Positions 1 through 8,561 of a DNA stretch of 39,602 nt are shown piece after piece. This DNA comes from an uncultured Pantoea sp. (lineage in GTDB: Bacteria; Pseudomonadota; Gammaproteobacteria; Enterobacterales; Enterobacteriaceae): positions 142,573-182,174 of the forward strand of contig CAJYKU010000018.1 of assembly GCA_913775175.1 (NCBI GenBank), in the 5' to 3' direction. Numbering within the stretch: the stretch's first letter is position 1; each line of letters starts with the position of its first letter. The position numbers and the translations under genes were made by a program. The notes below the pieces were generated by a model. It was not told the origin of the DNA. It made no database searches and saw only the letters and a program-made list of their open reading frames with translations.

Positions 1-458
1 GCTTTCTGTTGTGGCTGGGTATTATTGATCATCCGCTGGTGATCCTTTACACCAACGTCGCGGTCTATATCGGAATTGTTTACTGCTATCTGCCTTTTAT
101 GGTGTTGCCTATCTATACCGCGCTGACGCGCATCGACTATTCGCTGGTGGAAGCGTCGCTGGATCTCGGTGCAAGACCGCTGAAAACCTTTTTCAGCGTT
201 ATTGTACCTCTCACAAAAGGCGGCATTATTGCGGGTTCAATGCTGGTGTTTATTCCAGCGGTGGGGGAATACGTTATTCCGGAACTGCTGGGTGGGCCAG
301 ACAGCATTATGATTGGTCGCATTCTCTGGCAGGAATTTTTCAACAATCGCGACTGGCCCGTAGCATCGGCGCTGGCGGTAATTATCCTGCTGATCCTGAT
401 CCTGCCAATTGTCTGGTTTCACAAGCATCAAAATCGCACTGTGGAGGAGAAAGCATGA
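1..458 (+). CDS. potH: PotH, putrescine ABC transporter permease (C-terminal part)
   Basis: Inner-membrane permease of the PotFGHI putrescine importer. The reading frame is already open at position 3, so the true start lies left of the window and only about the last 151 codons are present. The visible part carries the EAA loop that contacts the ATPase (EASLDLGARPLKTFF, followed by a conserved IVPL and G). At least two hydrophobic segments follow, then a basic tail (WFHKHQNRT) like that of E. coli PotH. The stop codon overlaps the start of potI by four bases (ATGA), so the two permeases are translationally coupled. The partial gene is recognised from family similarity and from the neighbouring potI. 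Confidence 0.93.
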   Translation, partial: FLLWLGIIDHPLVILYTNVAVYIGIVYCYLPFMVLPIYTALTRIDYSLVEASLDLGARPLKTFFSVIVPLTKGGIIAGSMLVFIPAVGEYVIPELLGGPDSIMIGRILWQEFFNNRDWPVASALAVIILLILILPIVWFHKHQNRTVEEKA

Positions 459-1300
459 GTCAGTTACCGGTGATTCGCTCGCCGTGGCGCACGGCAATTC
501 TGGTGCTCTGCTTTCTGTTTCTTTACGCACCGATGTTGCTGCTGGTGGTCTACTCGTTTAACAGCTCACAGCTGGTCACTGTCTGGGAGCGTTTCTCCTT
601 TCACTGGTATCGCGTGCTGTTTCAGGATCAGGCCATGCTGGATGCGGTCGGACTGAGTCTGAGCATCGCCGCGCTCTCTGCCACCATGGCCGTGGTGCTG
701 GGCACTATGGCGGCAGTGATTATTGTGCGTTTTGGCCGGTTCCGCGGGCACAGCGGATTTGCTTTTATGCTGACGGCACCGCTGGTTATGCCAGATGTGA
801 TTACCGGGCTCTCACTGCTGCTGCTGTTTGTGGCGATGGCAAACACGCTGGGCTGGCCTGGCGATCGCGGTATGCTGACTATCTGGCTGGCGCATGTGAC
901 CTTCTGTACCGCCTACGTTGCCGTGGTAATCAATGCGCGTTTGCGTGAACTGGATCGCTCTATTGAAGAGGCTGCCATGGATCTCGGTGCCACGCCGCTT
1001 AAGGTTTTCTTTGTGATTACCGTGCCGATGATTGCACCCGCAATTGTGACTGGCTGGCTGCTGGCGTTTACGCTGTCGCTGGATGACCTGGTGATCGCCA
1101 GCTTTGTGACCGGGCCAGGAGCCACGACGCTGCCGATGGCAATTTTCGCGACCGTACGACGTGGCGTCAATCCTGAGATCAATGCGCTGGCATCGATAAT
1201 CCTGTTTGTGGTTGGGCTGGTAGGTTTTATCGCCTGGCGCTTTATGGCTCATGAAGAAAAACAGCGCTTACGCGATATTCAGAAAGCAAAACGTGGCTGA
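455..1300 (+). CDS. potI: PotI, putrescine ABC transporter permease
   Basis: Second inner-membrane permease of the putrescine importer, pairing with PotH around the PotG ATPase and fed by the periplasmic PotF protein. It has 281 residues, the usual length in E. coli. Six hydrophobic spans can be followed. The EAA loop near residues 170-190 (EEAAMDLGATPLKVFF) is the ATPase docking site. The start is the ATG inside the ATGA overlap with potH, preceded by GGAGG in the potH 3' end (GTGGAGGAGAAAGC). A rho-independent terminator follows 30 bases after the stop, so potI is the last gene of the operon. Confidence 0.95.
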   Translation: MSQLPVIRSPWRTAILVLCFLFLYAPMLLLVVYSFNSSQLVTVWERFSFHWYRVLFQDQAMLDAVGLSLSIAALSATMAVVLGTMAAVIIVRFGRFRGHSGFAFMLTAPLVMPDVITGLSLLLLFVAMANTLGWPGDRGMLTIWLAHVTFCTAYVAVVINARLRELDRSIEEAAMDLGATPLKVFFVITVPMIAPAIVTGWLLAFTLSLDDLVIASFVTGPGATTLPMAIFATVRRGVNPEINALASIILFVVGLVGFIAWRFMAHEEKQRLRDIQKAKRG

Positions 1301-1330
1301 AACAGCATAGCTTTGCCACTATATAAGAGA

Positions 1331-1354
1331 GGCTGACGTTGTCAGCCTTTTCTT
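1331..1354 (+). terminator. Terminator of the pot operon
   Basis: GGCTGAC and GTCAGCC form a perfect 7-bp stem around the loop GTT, followed directly by TTTTCTT. It ends about 13 bases before the ybjO start, so ybjO must either depend on read-through or use a promoter overlapping this region. Confidence 0.85.
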
Positions 1355-1367
1355 ATGGAGCCGGGAG

Positions 1368-1832
1368 ATGTCAGAAACGCTGAAAACCTCATATATGTGT
1401 TCAACGCCAGTGCCGGTAACCGTCGCCAGCATTGCCATTATTGCTACCCGCTGTCTGAGCGTGCTGATGATGGCAAACGAACTCGGCTATGCTGAAATCG
1501 CTAATTTTGTACATCGTAGTGCGCAGGCCTGGGATTCAACGCTGATCTTTATTGCCAGTCAGCTAATCTTTCTGTTTGAACTGCGTTGTGCCTTTATGCT
1601 GATGCGTGGCAGCAATAGCGGGCGCTGGGGCTATGTTTTTTGCCAGGTCGTGCTGCTCGCCTATATGCTGATGGCATCTGTGGGCTGGATCTATCCGGAA
1701 ATTTTCAGTATCCCGGGTGAGAACAATGCGCGCATTATTCATAATACGCTGCAGCAAAAACTGCCGGATATTATCGTGATACTGCTGCTGTTTGTGCCTG
1801 CCAGCAGCCGCGCATTTTTTCAGAGCCGGTAA
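1368..1832 (+). CDS. ybjO: YbjO, small inner-membrane protein (DUF2593)
   Basis: Inner-membrane protein of unknown function, 154 residues against about 162 in E. coli. Four hydrophobic segments are visible, around residues 17-36, 57-80, 88-108 and 133-146. Conserved stretches shared with E. coli YbjO include FVHRS, the YPEIFSIPGE loop, LQQKLPD and the closing LLFVPASSRAFFQ. The ATG has GGAG seven bases upstream. The gene sits directly downstream of the pot terminator, as in E. coli. No enzymatic motif is visible, and its link to polyamine transport is only positional. Confidence 0.88.
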   Translation: MSETLKTSYMCSTPVPVTVASIAIIATRCLSVLMMANELGYAEIANFVHRSAQAWDSTLIFIASQLIFLFELRCAFMLMRGSNSGRWGYVFCQVVLLAYMLMASVGWIYPEIFSIPGENNARIIHNTLQQKLPDIIVILLLFVPASSRAFFQSR

Positions 1833-1979
1833 GACAACCGGCCCGTTTTACCGGGCGGTGTTATGCAGTGCGCGCCCTGAGACGCCAGCTGCTGCAATGA
1901 TGTCAGTAGCTGGCGAAACGCTGTCAGCAGCAGCCGGACATCAGCCAGCTGCATCCTGTTACTCTGTCTGATTAACAGA
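1833..1979. other. Convergent gap between ybjO and the protease gene, with stem-loops
   Basis: This gap lies between two convergent genes. It holds GCCCG-TTTTAC-CGGGC just after the ybjO stop. It also holds an 8-bp inverted repeat, CGCCAGCT at 1883-1890 with AGCTGGCG at 1908-1915, around a 17-base loop. Neither has a run of T, so neither is a convincing intrinsic terminator. No gene is visible. Confidence 0.4.
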
Positions 1980-3104
1980 TTACTTCACTGCTTTTAGCGT
2001 ATGGACAGTGACATTTTCATACCCCTGCGGATCGGTCACTGTTAGCTGAACTTTTACGGTAAAATCGCTCTCCGCAGGTCTGGTCAGCCGGATACGCGTT
2101 GAAACTCCCTCAGTATGTGATAACTGAACACGTGTCGCGTGGGTCAGTACTTTCCATTTATAGTTAAATAAACGCGGCGAAATGCCAGCCGGAGAGGTTG
2201 ATGTTGCACCTCCCAGGGTAGTCCACAGCTGAGAAGAGAGGATGTCAGAGGTAGCGCTGATTTTTGCAACCGGCGCTTTGCCAGGCTGCTCATCAGACTG
2301 AATAACATTTTTTATCCAGCCGGCATGATAAGCGACCCGGGTAGTCTGTCCTGCTGACAACCACAAACTGCGTGACACTAAACCTGAGACAATATAATCG
2401 CCCCTGTCATTTAAAAACATAACCGGCCCCCCTGAATCGCCTTTGCCAGTTGTACCCTGTGAAACATCATTCGGATTACCCGTACATAAGTTGTTTGCAG
2501 GATTGAAATTGGTGTCCGGATAACCTTCCGGCTTGTCCGTGCAGAAATGGTCTTCCAGAATAGCACTCTGCGTTTTCAGTAACGTGACAGAGGTCATTGA
2601 GTTGTGGGTTTGACCAAAACCAATGGCGGTTAACGGCGTACCGACCGGAAGTTTGATGTGATCATCAATACCATCAAGTTTTGCAAAAGTGCCTGAGTCA
2701 ACACTACCGGCCAGTTTAATCAGCGCGATATCATTCTGTCCCCGATGATCATAATCAGGATGGATAACCACTTTTTCAAAGTTCAGGCTCTGTTTATAAA
2801 CTGTTTTTGGCCAGTATTGCTCTAAGCCAATCAGCGCCTCATATCTGTCCGCCGCCATTTTATCGACGCAGTGAGCTGCGGTAACAAACCATCTTTCGTT
2901 GACCAGTGCGCCACCACAGATATGGCTGTTTGGCTGAATCTCTGCCTGATCGTTAGTAATGATGCCGACATAAAACGGGAATTCGCCGGGCGCAGCCGAT
3001 TCGCCGTTGAAAATTTTCGTATCGATATTGCCCGCCAATGCACCAGAAGCAGAACCAAATAGCGCCAGTGCTACCGCTACACCTGAAAAGTGTCTCTTTT
3101 TCAT
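1980..3104 (-). CDS. Secreted trypsin-fold (S1) serine protease with PKD-like C-terminal domain
   Basis: Predicted exported endopeptidase of 374 residues. Residues 1-24 form a signal peptide (basic KKRH, hydrophobic core, cut after GALA). The S1 domain spans about 31-268 and starts with IFNGESAAPGEFPF, like the IVGG activation site of trypsin. The catalytic triad is complete: His78 in TAAHC, Asp125 in NDIALIKL and Ser224 in GDSGGP. Cys63-Cys79 should form the disulfide next to the histidine. The residue six before Ser224, which sets P1 specificity (Asp in trypsin), is Thr218. The cysteine normally at position 191 is Gly220, so trypsin-like specificity is doubtful. Residues about 276-374 look like a PKD-type beta-sandwich ending TVTDPQGYENVTVHT. 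The ribosome site is AGGA ten bases before the ATG. The gene is not part of the usual ybjO-rlmC neighbourhood. Its substrate is unknown. Confidence 0.88.
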   Translation of the reverse strand: MKKRHFSGVAVALALFGSASGALAGNIDTKIFNGESAAPGEFPFYVGIITNDQAEIQPNSHICGGALVNERWFVTAAHCVDKMAADRYEALIGLEQYWPKTVYKQSLNFEKVVIHPDYDHRGQNDIALIKLAGSVDSGTFAKLDGIDDHIKLPVGTPLTAIGFGQTHNSMTSVTLLKTQSAILEDHFCTDKPEGYPDTNFNPANNLCTGNPNDVSQGTTGKGDSGGPVMFLNDRGDYIVSGLVSRSLWLSAGQTTRVAYHAGWIKNVIQSDEQPGKAPVAKISATSDILSSQLWTTLGGATSTSPAGISPRLFNYKWKVLTHATRVQLSHTEGVSTRIRLTRPAESDFTVKVQLTVTDPQGYENVTVHTLKAVK

Positions 3105-3420
3105 AGGAAATGCATCCTTAAGTGTCTGAATGTAACAAGTTGTGCATAAGCTAGCAGATGTCTGATGCAGAGAGGTCTGTTTAAGCGGGCGAAAATTCAG
3201 TAGTGAGATCAGATAATTCTGGTGATTTCAATATGTTAAAAAGGCATCAGGCATCCCTCTATCGCAATATCAGGTCCAGGTGCTGTTTTTCGCAAAACAG
3301 TATCCGTTTAGCACCCGGACGGGATCATTCTGACTGAGGTCTTAAAACTCCTGCTCTTCTCCGGCAGCAATGTGGTGATACAATCGATCTCTATTTTCGT
3401 TTCAGAGTACAGGTTGTTCC
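3105..3420. promoter_or_regulatory. Divergent promoter region between the protease gene and rlmC
   Basis: This 316-base gap separates divergent genes and should hold both promoters. Its clearest element is a nested dyad. CTGTTTT at 3283-3289 pairs with AAAACAG at 3294-3300 around TCGC, and GGTGCT at 3279-3284 can pair with AGCACC at 3310-3315. The inner repeat resembles a LexA box but its spacing is 10 rather than 8, so it is not called as one. No small gene is convincing here. Confidence 0.45.
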
Positions 3421-4548
3421 ATGCATTGCGCGCTTTATGATGCCGGCCGTTGTCGTTCATGTCAGTGGCTGGAGAAACCCTATCCGCAGCAGTTAAGTGA
3501 CAAGCAGAGGCAGCTTTCCGAACTGCTGATGGCAATACCGGTTGATGAATGGCGGCAGCCTGTCTCGTCAGCAGAGCAGGGGTTTCGCAACAAAGCCAAG
3601 ATGGTGGTAAGCGGCAGTGTAGAACGACCTCTGTTTGGTATGATGGGACGCGATAACGAGCCGGTTGATCTCTGCGCCTGCCCGCTCTATCCCGCCAGCT
3701 TTGCGCCGGTTTTTGACCTGCTGAAACCCTTTATTGCCCGGGCCGGGCTGACGCCTTACAACGTTGCGCGCAGGCGTGGCGAGCTGAAGTTCCTGCTACT
3801 GACAGAGAGCAGTGCAGGAGGCATGATGCTGCGCTTTGTACTGCGCTCAACGGCGAAGCTGACCCAGCTGCGCGCAGCACTGCCCTGGCTGCAGCAGCAG
3901 TTACCGCAGCTGCAGGTGATCTCTGCCAATATCCAGCCGGTTCATATGGCGATTCTGGAAGGAGAGGAGGAAATAGCACTTACCTCACAGCAGATGCTGC
4001 CAGAGTGCTTCAATCAGATACCGCTTTATATCCGGCCGCAGAGCTTTTTCCAGACCAACCCCGGAGTGGCTGCTGCACTCTACGCCACGGCCAGAGAGTG
4101 GGTCGCTGAACTGAATGTAAGCAGCATGTGGGATCTGTTTTGCGGCGTAGGCGGCTTTGGTCTGCACTGTGCCACGCCGCAGATGCAGTTAACTGGTATT
4201 GAAATCAGCGCGGAAGCCATAGCCTGTGCAGAGCTGTCGGCGCAACAGCTGGGGCTGAAGCAGGTGCGCTTTGCGGCGCTGGATTCCACCCGCTTTGCGA
4301 CTTCACGTGCTGAAGTACCGCAACTGGTGCTGGTTAATCCCCCGCGACGCGGCATCGGCAGCGCGCTCTGTCGTTATCTCAGCGAGATGGCGCCAGATTT
4401 CATCCTCTACTCCAGCTGCAATCCTGCCACTCTGGCTGACGATATTGCTCAGTTAAGCGACTATGCAGTCCGGCGCGTCCAGCTATTTGATATGTTCCCG
4501 CACACTACACACTGTGAGGTGCTCTGTTTGCTGGTGCGCCAGGGATAG
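3421..4548 (+). CDS. rlmC: RlmC, 23S rRNA (uracil-747-C5)-methyltransferase
   Basis: Transfers a methyl group from S-adenosylmethionine to C5 of U747 in 23S rRNA. It has 375 residues, the same as E. coli RlmC (formerly RumB/YbjF). An iron-sulfur cluster site is formed by Cys3, Cys11, Cys14 and Cys87. The SAM-binding motif [10 protein letters not shown] lies at 238-247, the VNPPRRG motif at 305-311, and the nucleophilic cysteine is Cys333 in SSCNPATL. The start ATG gives the family's typical MHC N terminus. The gene is convergent with artJ, with only 29 bases between them, and those bases hold a TGAGCG-CGC-CGCTCA hairpin. Confidence 0.95.
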   Translation: MHCALYDAGRCRSCQWLEKPYPQQLSDKQRQLSELLMAIPVDEWRQPVSSAEQGFRNKAKMVVSGSVERPLFGMMGRDNEPVDLCACPLYPASFAPVFDLLKPFIARAGLTPYNVARRRGELKFLLLTESSAGGMMLRFVLRSTAKLTQLRAALPWLQQQLPQLQVISANIQPVHMAILEGEEEIALTSQQMLPECFNQIPLYIRPQSFFQTNPGVAAALYATAREWVAELNVSSMWDLFCGVGGFGLHCATPQMQLTGIEISAEAIACAELSAQQLGLKQVRFAALDSTRFATSRAEVPQLVLVNPPRRGIGSALCRYLSEMAPDFILYSSCNPATLADDIAQLSDYAVRRVQLFDMFPHTTHCEVLCLLVRQG

Positions 4549-4577
4549 CACGCTGAGCGCGCCGCTCACGGCAGCGA

Positions 4578-5309
4578 TTACTCAGGGAACCATTTCTGGT
4601 TGATCTGCTGCCAGCTGCCATCTGCTTTCACCGCTGCGAGCGCGCTGTTAAACTCTTTCAGCAGCGCGCTATTCCCTTTGCGTACTGCAATACCGAGCCC
4701 GGAGCCAAAGTAGCTGGCATCGGTAACATGCTCACCCACAGTGCCCAGATCGGTGTTGGCTTTCAGCCACTGGCTTACCACCGCACTATCACCAAATACG
4801 CCGTTCAGACGCCCGTTTTTTAAATCCAGGATGGCATTCTGATAACTGTCATAGGCCACGGCAACGATCTCAGGATGCTGCTCCGTAAGATACTTCTGAT
4901 GCGTTGTGCCATTTTCCACGCCGATGCGTTTGCCCTTAAGCTGACTGATATCACTGAATTCGCCTTTATGAGCAATCACTATCGCTGAGTTAGCGTAGTA
5001 AGACTGCGTAAAATCGACCTGCTTACTGCGCTCAGCGGTAATATCCATGCCTGAGATAACAGCGTCGTAACGACGAAACTTCAGCGAGGGGATCAGGCTG
5101 TCGAATGCGTTATTGGTAAAGGAGCATTCCGCTTTCATCTGCGTGCAGAGCGCTTTTGCCAGGTCAATGTCAAAGCCCACGATCTGATTATTATGATCCA
5201 GCGATTCAAAGGGCGGATAGGTGGCAGAGACGGCGAAACGAATCTTTTCTGCTGCATAAACATTCATGGTTACAGCGGCTACTGCTGCTGCAACGATCCA
5301 TTTTTTCAT
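4578..5309 (-). CDS. artJ: ArtJ, arginine-binding periplasmic protein
   Basis: Periplasmic solute-binding protein that delivers L-arginine to the ArtQMP transporter. It has 243 residues, the E. coli length. The first 19 residues form a signal peptide (MKKW, hydrophobic, cut after VYA before AEKIRF). Family hallmarks are SATYPPFE, GFDIDLAKALC, FDSLIPSLKFRRYDAVISGMD and NGTTHQKYL. The frame is open upstream, but the start at 5309 is chosen because AGGAG lies seven bases before it and it gives a clean signal peptide. The gene is transcribed alone, downstream of artM, from its own promoter with an ArgR-like box. Confidence 0.95.
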   Translation of the reverse strand: MKKWIVAAAVAAVTMNVYAAEKIRFAVSATYPPFESLDHNNQIVGFDIDLAKALCTQMKAECSFTNNAFDSLIPSLKFRRYDAVISGMDITAERSKQVDFTQSYYANSAIVIAHKGEFSDISQLKGKRIGVENGTTHQKYLTEQHPEIVAVAYDSYQNAILDLKNGRLNGVFGDSAVVSQWLKANTDLGTVGEHVTDASYFGSGLGIAVRKGNSALLKEFNSALAAVKADGSWQQINQKWFPE

Positions 5310-5363
5310 TAAACAACTCCTGTGAGACATGCCAGAGGTTTTAAGGCTCACACGATGCCAGTT

Positions 5364-5381
5364 AATGAATTTTTATGCAAT
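5364..5381 (-). promoter_or_regulatory. Candidate ArgR box upstream of artJ
   Basis: The 18-mer AATGAATTTTTATGCAAT matches the ARG-box pattern (TGAAT, four A/T, ATTCA) in nine of its ten specific core bases. ARG boxes usually come in pairs three bases apart. The next 18 bases (5385-5402) are A/T-rich but match only about half of the core, so the second box is weak. E. coli artJ is repressed by ArgR, which fits the position about 55 bases before the start codon. Confidence 0.6.
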
Positions 5382-5409
5382 ATTTTGGTATAAAAATTAG
5401 AGCAGGCGT

Positions 5410-5437
5410 CAGGCCGCTGCAGAGGTACCGCGGCCTG
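5410..5437 (-). terminator. Stem-loop downstream of artM
   Basis: CAGGCCGC and GCGGCCTG form an 8-bp GC-rich stem around 12 bases, between the artM stop and the artJ promoter. On the minus strand a short T-rich stretch follows only after about ten bases. It could end the artPIQM transcript inefficiently and keep artJ under separate control. Confidence 0.4.
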
Positions 5438-5460
5438 AACGGTGAGATATCAAGCACGCA

Positions 5461-6129
5461 TCAGCTGCGCTGCTCAAACGCCAGCGCGCGTTTCTCAATC
5501 AGACGCATCATCAGCGTCAGTGCGCCATTAACGACCAGATAGATCAGACCGGCAGCAGCATAGACCGTGACATCGTAAGTACGACCATAGAGCAGCTGAC
5601 CATGTCCCATCACTTCCATCAGCGTAATGGTATAAGCCAGCGACGTGCTTTTAAATACCAGCACGACCTCATTAGAGTAGGAAGAGAGCGCGCGCTTAAA
5701 TGCGTAGGGCAGCAGAATGCGCAGGGTATCTTTACGACTCATTCCCAGTGCGGCACATGATTGCCACTGACCGGCCGGAATAGCGCGTACTGCGCCGTAG
5801 AAGAGCTGAGTGGTATAGGCTGCACTATTGAGCGACAGCGCCAGCATGGCACAGAGCCATGGCTGCGACAGCAGATGCCAGAGCCAGGGCACATGTTGAA
5901 TGGCCGGAAACTGGCCTGGCCCATAGTAGATCAGGAAAATTTGCACCAGCAGCGGTGTACCGGTAAACAGGGTAATGTACCCTTTGACCAGCAGGTTTGC
6001 GCCGGAGATTTTCAGCGCCAGCACAATAGTGCAGAGCAGCGACAGCAGCAGAGCTGCGATCAGTGAGACCAGCGTCAGCGTCAGGCTGGTATGCAGGCCT
6101 TTGAGTAGTTCGGGCAGATAATCAAGCAT
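5461..6129 (-). CDS. artM: ArtM, arginine ABC transporter permease
   Basis: One of two inner-membrane permeases of the arginine importer. It has 222 residues, as in E. coli. Five hydrophobic spans can be seen. The polar amino-acid permease signature includes YITLFTGTPLLVQIFLIYYG near 51-70. The ATPase-coupling loop near 118-140 has AVRAIPAGQWQSCAALGMSRKDTLR. GGAG lies eight bases before the ATG, inside the 3' end of artQ, and only three bases separate the genes, so the two are probably translated together. It is the last gene of artPIQM. Confidence 0.95.
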   Translation of the reverse strand: MLDYLPELLKGLHTSLTLTLVSLIAALLLSLLCTIVLALKISGANLLVKGYITLFTGTPLLVQIFLIYYGPGQFPAIQHVPWLWHLLSQPWLCAMLALSLNSAAYTTQLFYGAVRAIPAGQWQSCAALGMSRKDTLRILLPYAFKRALSSYSNEVVLVFKSTSLAYTITLMEVMGHGQLLYGRTYDVTVYAAAGLIYLVVNGALTLMMRLIEKRALAFEQRS

Positions 6130-6132
6130 ATG

Positions 6133-6846
6133 TCAGGCTCCCCGCTCAAAACGGGTGGTGCGTAATTCAATGCGGCGCAGGATCGCCTGACTGAACAGTG
6201 TGATCACCAGATAGATAGCCGCCGCGACCAGATACCAGGTAAAAGGCTCCTGGGTACGCGTGGCGATACTTTTGGTCTGCAGCATCAGATCGTTAACGCT
6301 GATTAATGACACCAGTGCCGTATCTTTCAAGAGCACCAGCCACTGGTTGCCCAGGCCTGGCAGCGCATGACGCCACATCTGCGGCATAATCAGGCGTAAA
6401 AAGATCGCTGACTTTTTCATGCCCAGTGCCTGACCTGACTCCCACTGGCCAGCTGGCACCGCCCTGAGTGCACCGCGCAGAGTCTGGGAAGCGTAAGCGG
6501 AGTAGAGCATCGCCAGGGCAATCACGCCACAGAGAAACGGACTGACGTCAAAGTTTTCAATCTGCAGCTGTACCGGGATTGAAAACAGCCCGAGATTGAT
6601 GCTGAAACCATCAGAGAGTGTGAGCAGCAGCTGTGACGCGCCAAAATAGATAAACAGCACCACCAGAATTTCCGGCAGGCCGCGGATCAGCGTGACCAGT
6701 GCTGTGCCGATCCACGCCAGTGGTTTCCAGCGCAGCGATTCCCAGCCAGCAAAGATCATCGCCAGCGCAAGGCCGGCGATCAGTGCACAAACAGCAAGGC
6801 CGACGGTCATCCCGGCGGCACTGGCAAGTGGTATTATTTCATTCAT
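6133..6846 (-). CDS. artQ: ArtQ, arginine ABC transporter permease
   Basis: Partner permease of ArtM in the arginine importer, 237 residues (E. coli 238). It has the same HisMQ-type layout: a first membrane span, a [17 protein letters not shown] segment near 54-70, and the coupling loop with [25 protein letters not shown]. The start lies six bases after the artI stop. The C terminus ([10 protein letters not shown]) resembles the ArtM tail, as expected for paralogous permeases. Confidence 0.95.
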   Translation of the reverse strand: MNEIIPLASAAGMTVGLAVCALIAGLALAMIFAGWESLRWKPLAWIGTALVTLIRGLPEILVVLFIYFGASQLLLTLSDGFSINLGLFSIPVQLQIENFDVSPFLCGVIALAMLYSAYASQTLRGALRAVPAGQWESGQALGMKKSAIFLRLIMPQMWRHALPGLGNQWLVLLKDTALVSLISVNDLMLQTKSIATRTQEPFTWYLVAAAIYLVITLFSQAILRRIELRTTRFERGA

Positions 6847-6852
6847 CAGAGA

Positions 6853-7584
6853 TTACTGCTGGAACCATTTGCTATAGATGGTTTTATAGGTGCCGTCCGC
6901 TTTAATTTTGTCCAGCGCCGTATTGAATTTGTTCTGCAATTCACTGTTGCCCTGGCGCACTGCGATGCCAAGTCCGGTGCCAAAGTAGGCTTTGTCAGTG
7001 ACCTTATCACCCAGCGGAGCCAGCGTGCTATTCTGTTTCAGCCACTCATTCACCACGGCGGTGTCACCAAATACGGCATCGATACGGCCATTTTTCAGAT
7101 CGAGTATGGCGTTCTGATAGCTGTCGTAAGGCACAATGGTGATTTCGCCATGCTTATCCATCAGGAATTTCTGATGAGTAGTGCCGTTCTGTACGCCAAC
7201 ACGCTTGCCTTTCAGTGCTGCGATATCGCTGAACTTATCTTTCTGCGCCACAAAGGTTGCTGAATTATCATAGTAAGGCTTGCTGAACAGTACCTGCTTC
7301 TCGCGCTCTGGCGTAATATCCATGCCCGCCATTACCGCGTCAAAGCGGCGGAATTTCAGGCTTGGGATCAGACTGTCAAACGCCTGGTTGGTAAAGGTAC
7401 AGGTCGCGTCGATCTCTTTACAAAGCGCATTAGCCAGATCGACATCGAAACCGCGGATCTTGTTCTCAGCGTCAACAAACTCAAACGGTGGGTAAGAGGC
7501 CTCGGTGGCAAAACGCAGCGTTTGCGCAGCAGTGGCACTCAGGCTGAGCGTAGTGAGCAGGGCAGCAAGTACAACTTTTTTCAT
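6853..7584 (-). CDS. artI: ArtI, arginine-transporter periplasmic binding protein
   Basis: Periplasmic binding protein encoded inside the artPIQM operon and closely related to ArtJ. It has 243 residues, with a signal peptide cut after SATA before AQTLRFATEASYPPFE. It shares with ArtJ the blocks FDSLIPSLKFRR, AGMDITPEREKQV, NGTTHQKF and DSYQNAILDLKNGR. The two genes stand about 1.5 kb apart and are ancient paralogues. The start at 7584 is chosen over an in-frame upstream codon because AGGA lies eight bases before it and it gives the canonical MKK start. In E. coli the ligand of ArtI is less certain than that of ArtJ. Confidence 0.94.
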   Translation of the reverse strand: MKKVVLAALLTTLSLSATAAQTLRFATEASYPPFEFVDAENKIRGFDVDLANALCKEIDATCTFTNQAFDSLIPSLKFRRFDAVMAGMDITPEREKQVLFSKPYYDNSATFVAQKDKFSDIAALKGKRVGVQNGTTHQKFLMDKHGEITIVPYDSYQNAILDLKNGRIDAVFGDTAVVNEWLKQNSTLAPLGDKVTDKAYFGTGLGIAVRQGNSELQNKFNTALDKIKADGTYKTIYSKWFQQ

Positions 7585-7599
7585 TAGAAGCATCCTGAC

Positions 7600-8328
7600 T
7601 TAGTGCGAAAGATAGTGTGCAAACGCGTCGGTTTGCGGCTGTGTAAAGCGGCTGGCGTCACCCTGTTCAATGATATGCCCATTTTCCATGTAGACCACGC
7701 GGCTGGCCGTTTTACGTGCCACCTCGACCTCGTGAGTCACAATGACCTGGGTAATCTGCGTCTGGGCCAGTTCGCGAATAATGCTGACAATCTGCGCAGT
7801 GATCTCTGGATCAAGTGCGGCGGTTGGCTCATCAAAAAGCAGCACCTGCGGCTCCATCATCAGGGCGCGGGCAATAGCGACACGCTGCTGCTGGCCACCA
7901 GAGAGATGCAGCGGGAAACGATCCGCATAGGGCGTCAGGCGCAGGCGCTCCAGTAGTTTATCAGCGCGTGCGCGCGCAGCCTCTTTCGACAGACCCAGTA
8001 CCCGGCAGGGTGCTTCAATCAGATTTTGCATCACCGTAAGGTGCGGCCAGAGATTATATTGCTGAAATACCATACCCACGTTCTGGCGTAGTTCACGAAT
8101 AGCGTGGTCAGCTGGCGGTTTGCTGAAATCGAACTGATTGCCTGCGATCTGCAGCGTGCCTGAACGCGGCAGCTCCAGCAGGTTAAGGACGCGCAGGAGT
8201 GAACTCTTTCCGGCACCGCTAGGGCCGAGCAAAACCAGTGTCTCGCCCTGCGGACACTCGAGATTGATGTCAAACAGCGCCTGATGGGCACCGTAGAAGC
8301 AGTTAATAGCGTTTAATTGAATACTCAT
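7600..8328 (-). CDS. artP: ArtP, arginine ABC transporter ATPase
   Basis: Cytoplasmic ATPase that powers the ArtQM permease. It has 242 residues, matching E. coli. Walker A is GPSGAGKS at 35-42, the Q-loop lies in [11 protein letters not shown] near 87-96, the signature LSGGQQQR is at 142-149, Walker B is LLFDEP at about 163-168, and the H-loop is VTHEVE. The start at 8328 gives the family N terminus MSIQLN. The open frame extends 20 codons further upstream without conservation. No good Shine-Dalgarno precedes this ATG, unlike the other art genes. It is the first gene of the operon. Confidence 0.95.
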   Translation of the reverse strand: MSIQLNAINCFYGAHQALFDINLECPQGETLVLLGPSGAGKSSLLRVLNLLELPRSGTLQIAGNQFDFSKPPADHAIRELRQNVGMVFQQYNLWPHLTVMQNLIEAPCRVLGLSKEAARARADKLLERLRLTPYADRFPLHLSGGQQQRVAIARALMMEPQVLLFDEPTAALDPEITAQIVSIIRELAQTQITQVIVTHEVEVARKTASRVVYMENGHIIEQGDASRFTQPQTDAFAHYLSH

Positions 8329-8373
8329 GCGCGATAAATTAGGGCGAATAGTGCTGCGAATCTTAACGCTCTC

Positions 8374-8387
8374 AGCATAGTTATGCA
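8374..8387 (-). promoter_or_regulatory. Weak ArgR-like dyad upstream of artP
   Basis: AGCAT-AGTT-ATGCA is an imperfect dyad with the ARG-box layout (5-4-5), lying 46-59 bases before the artP start. It matches seven of the ten core bases. artPIQM responds to arginine in E. coli, so a site is plausible, but the match is not strong. Confidence 0.3.
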
Positions 8388-8561
8388 AATCAGGTGACTT
8401 AAAATTTATTTAACAGCGCATCACCCGGATAATTGCAGCAGAAAATCGCGCAGGCTTGCAGAGCATGGCGTTGATCGCTACCGCGCCTGACATTAACGGT
8501 ATTAAACAGCGTTACACAGGTGCGGTAAACTAATGTGTGAGCGGGATAACGAAAAAAACCG

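Noticed and set aside
3283-3300. LexA-like CTGT...ACAG upstream of rlmC
   Set aside because: The spacer is ten bases instead of eight, so LexA should not bind.
8534-8550. GTGTGAGCGGGATAAC resembles the lac operator
   Set aside because: There is one extra G at the centre, the flanking half-site is missing, and no LacI-type gene is nearby. Chance similarity is most likely.
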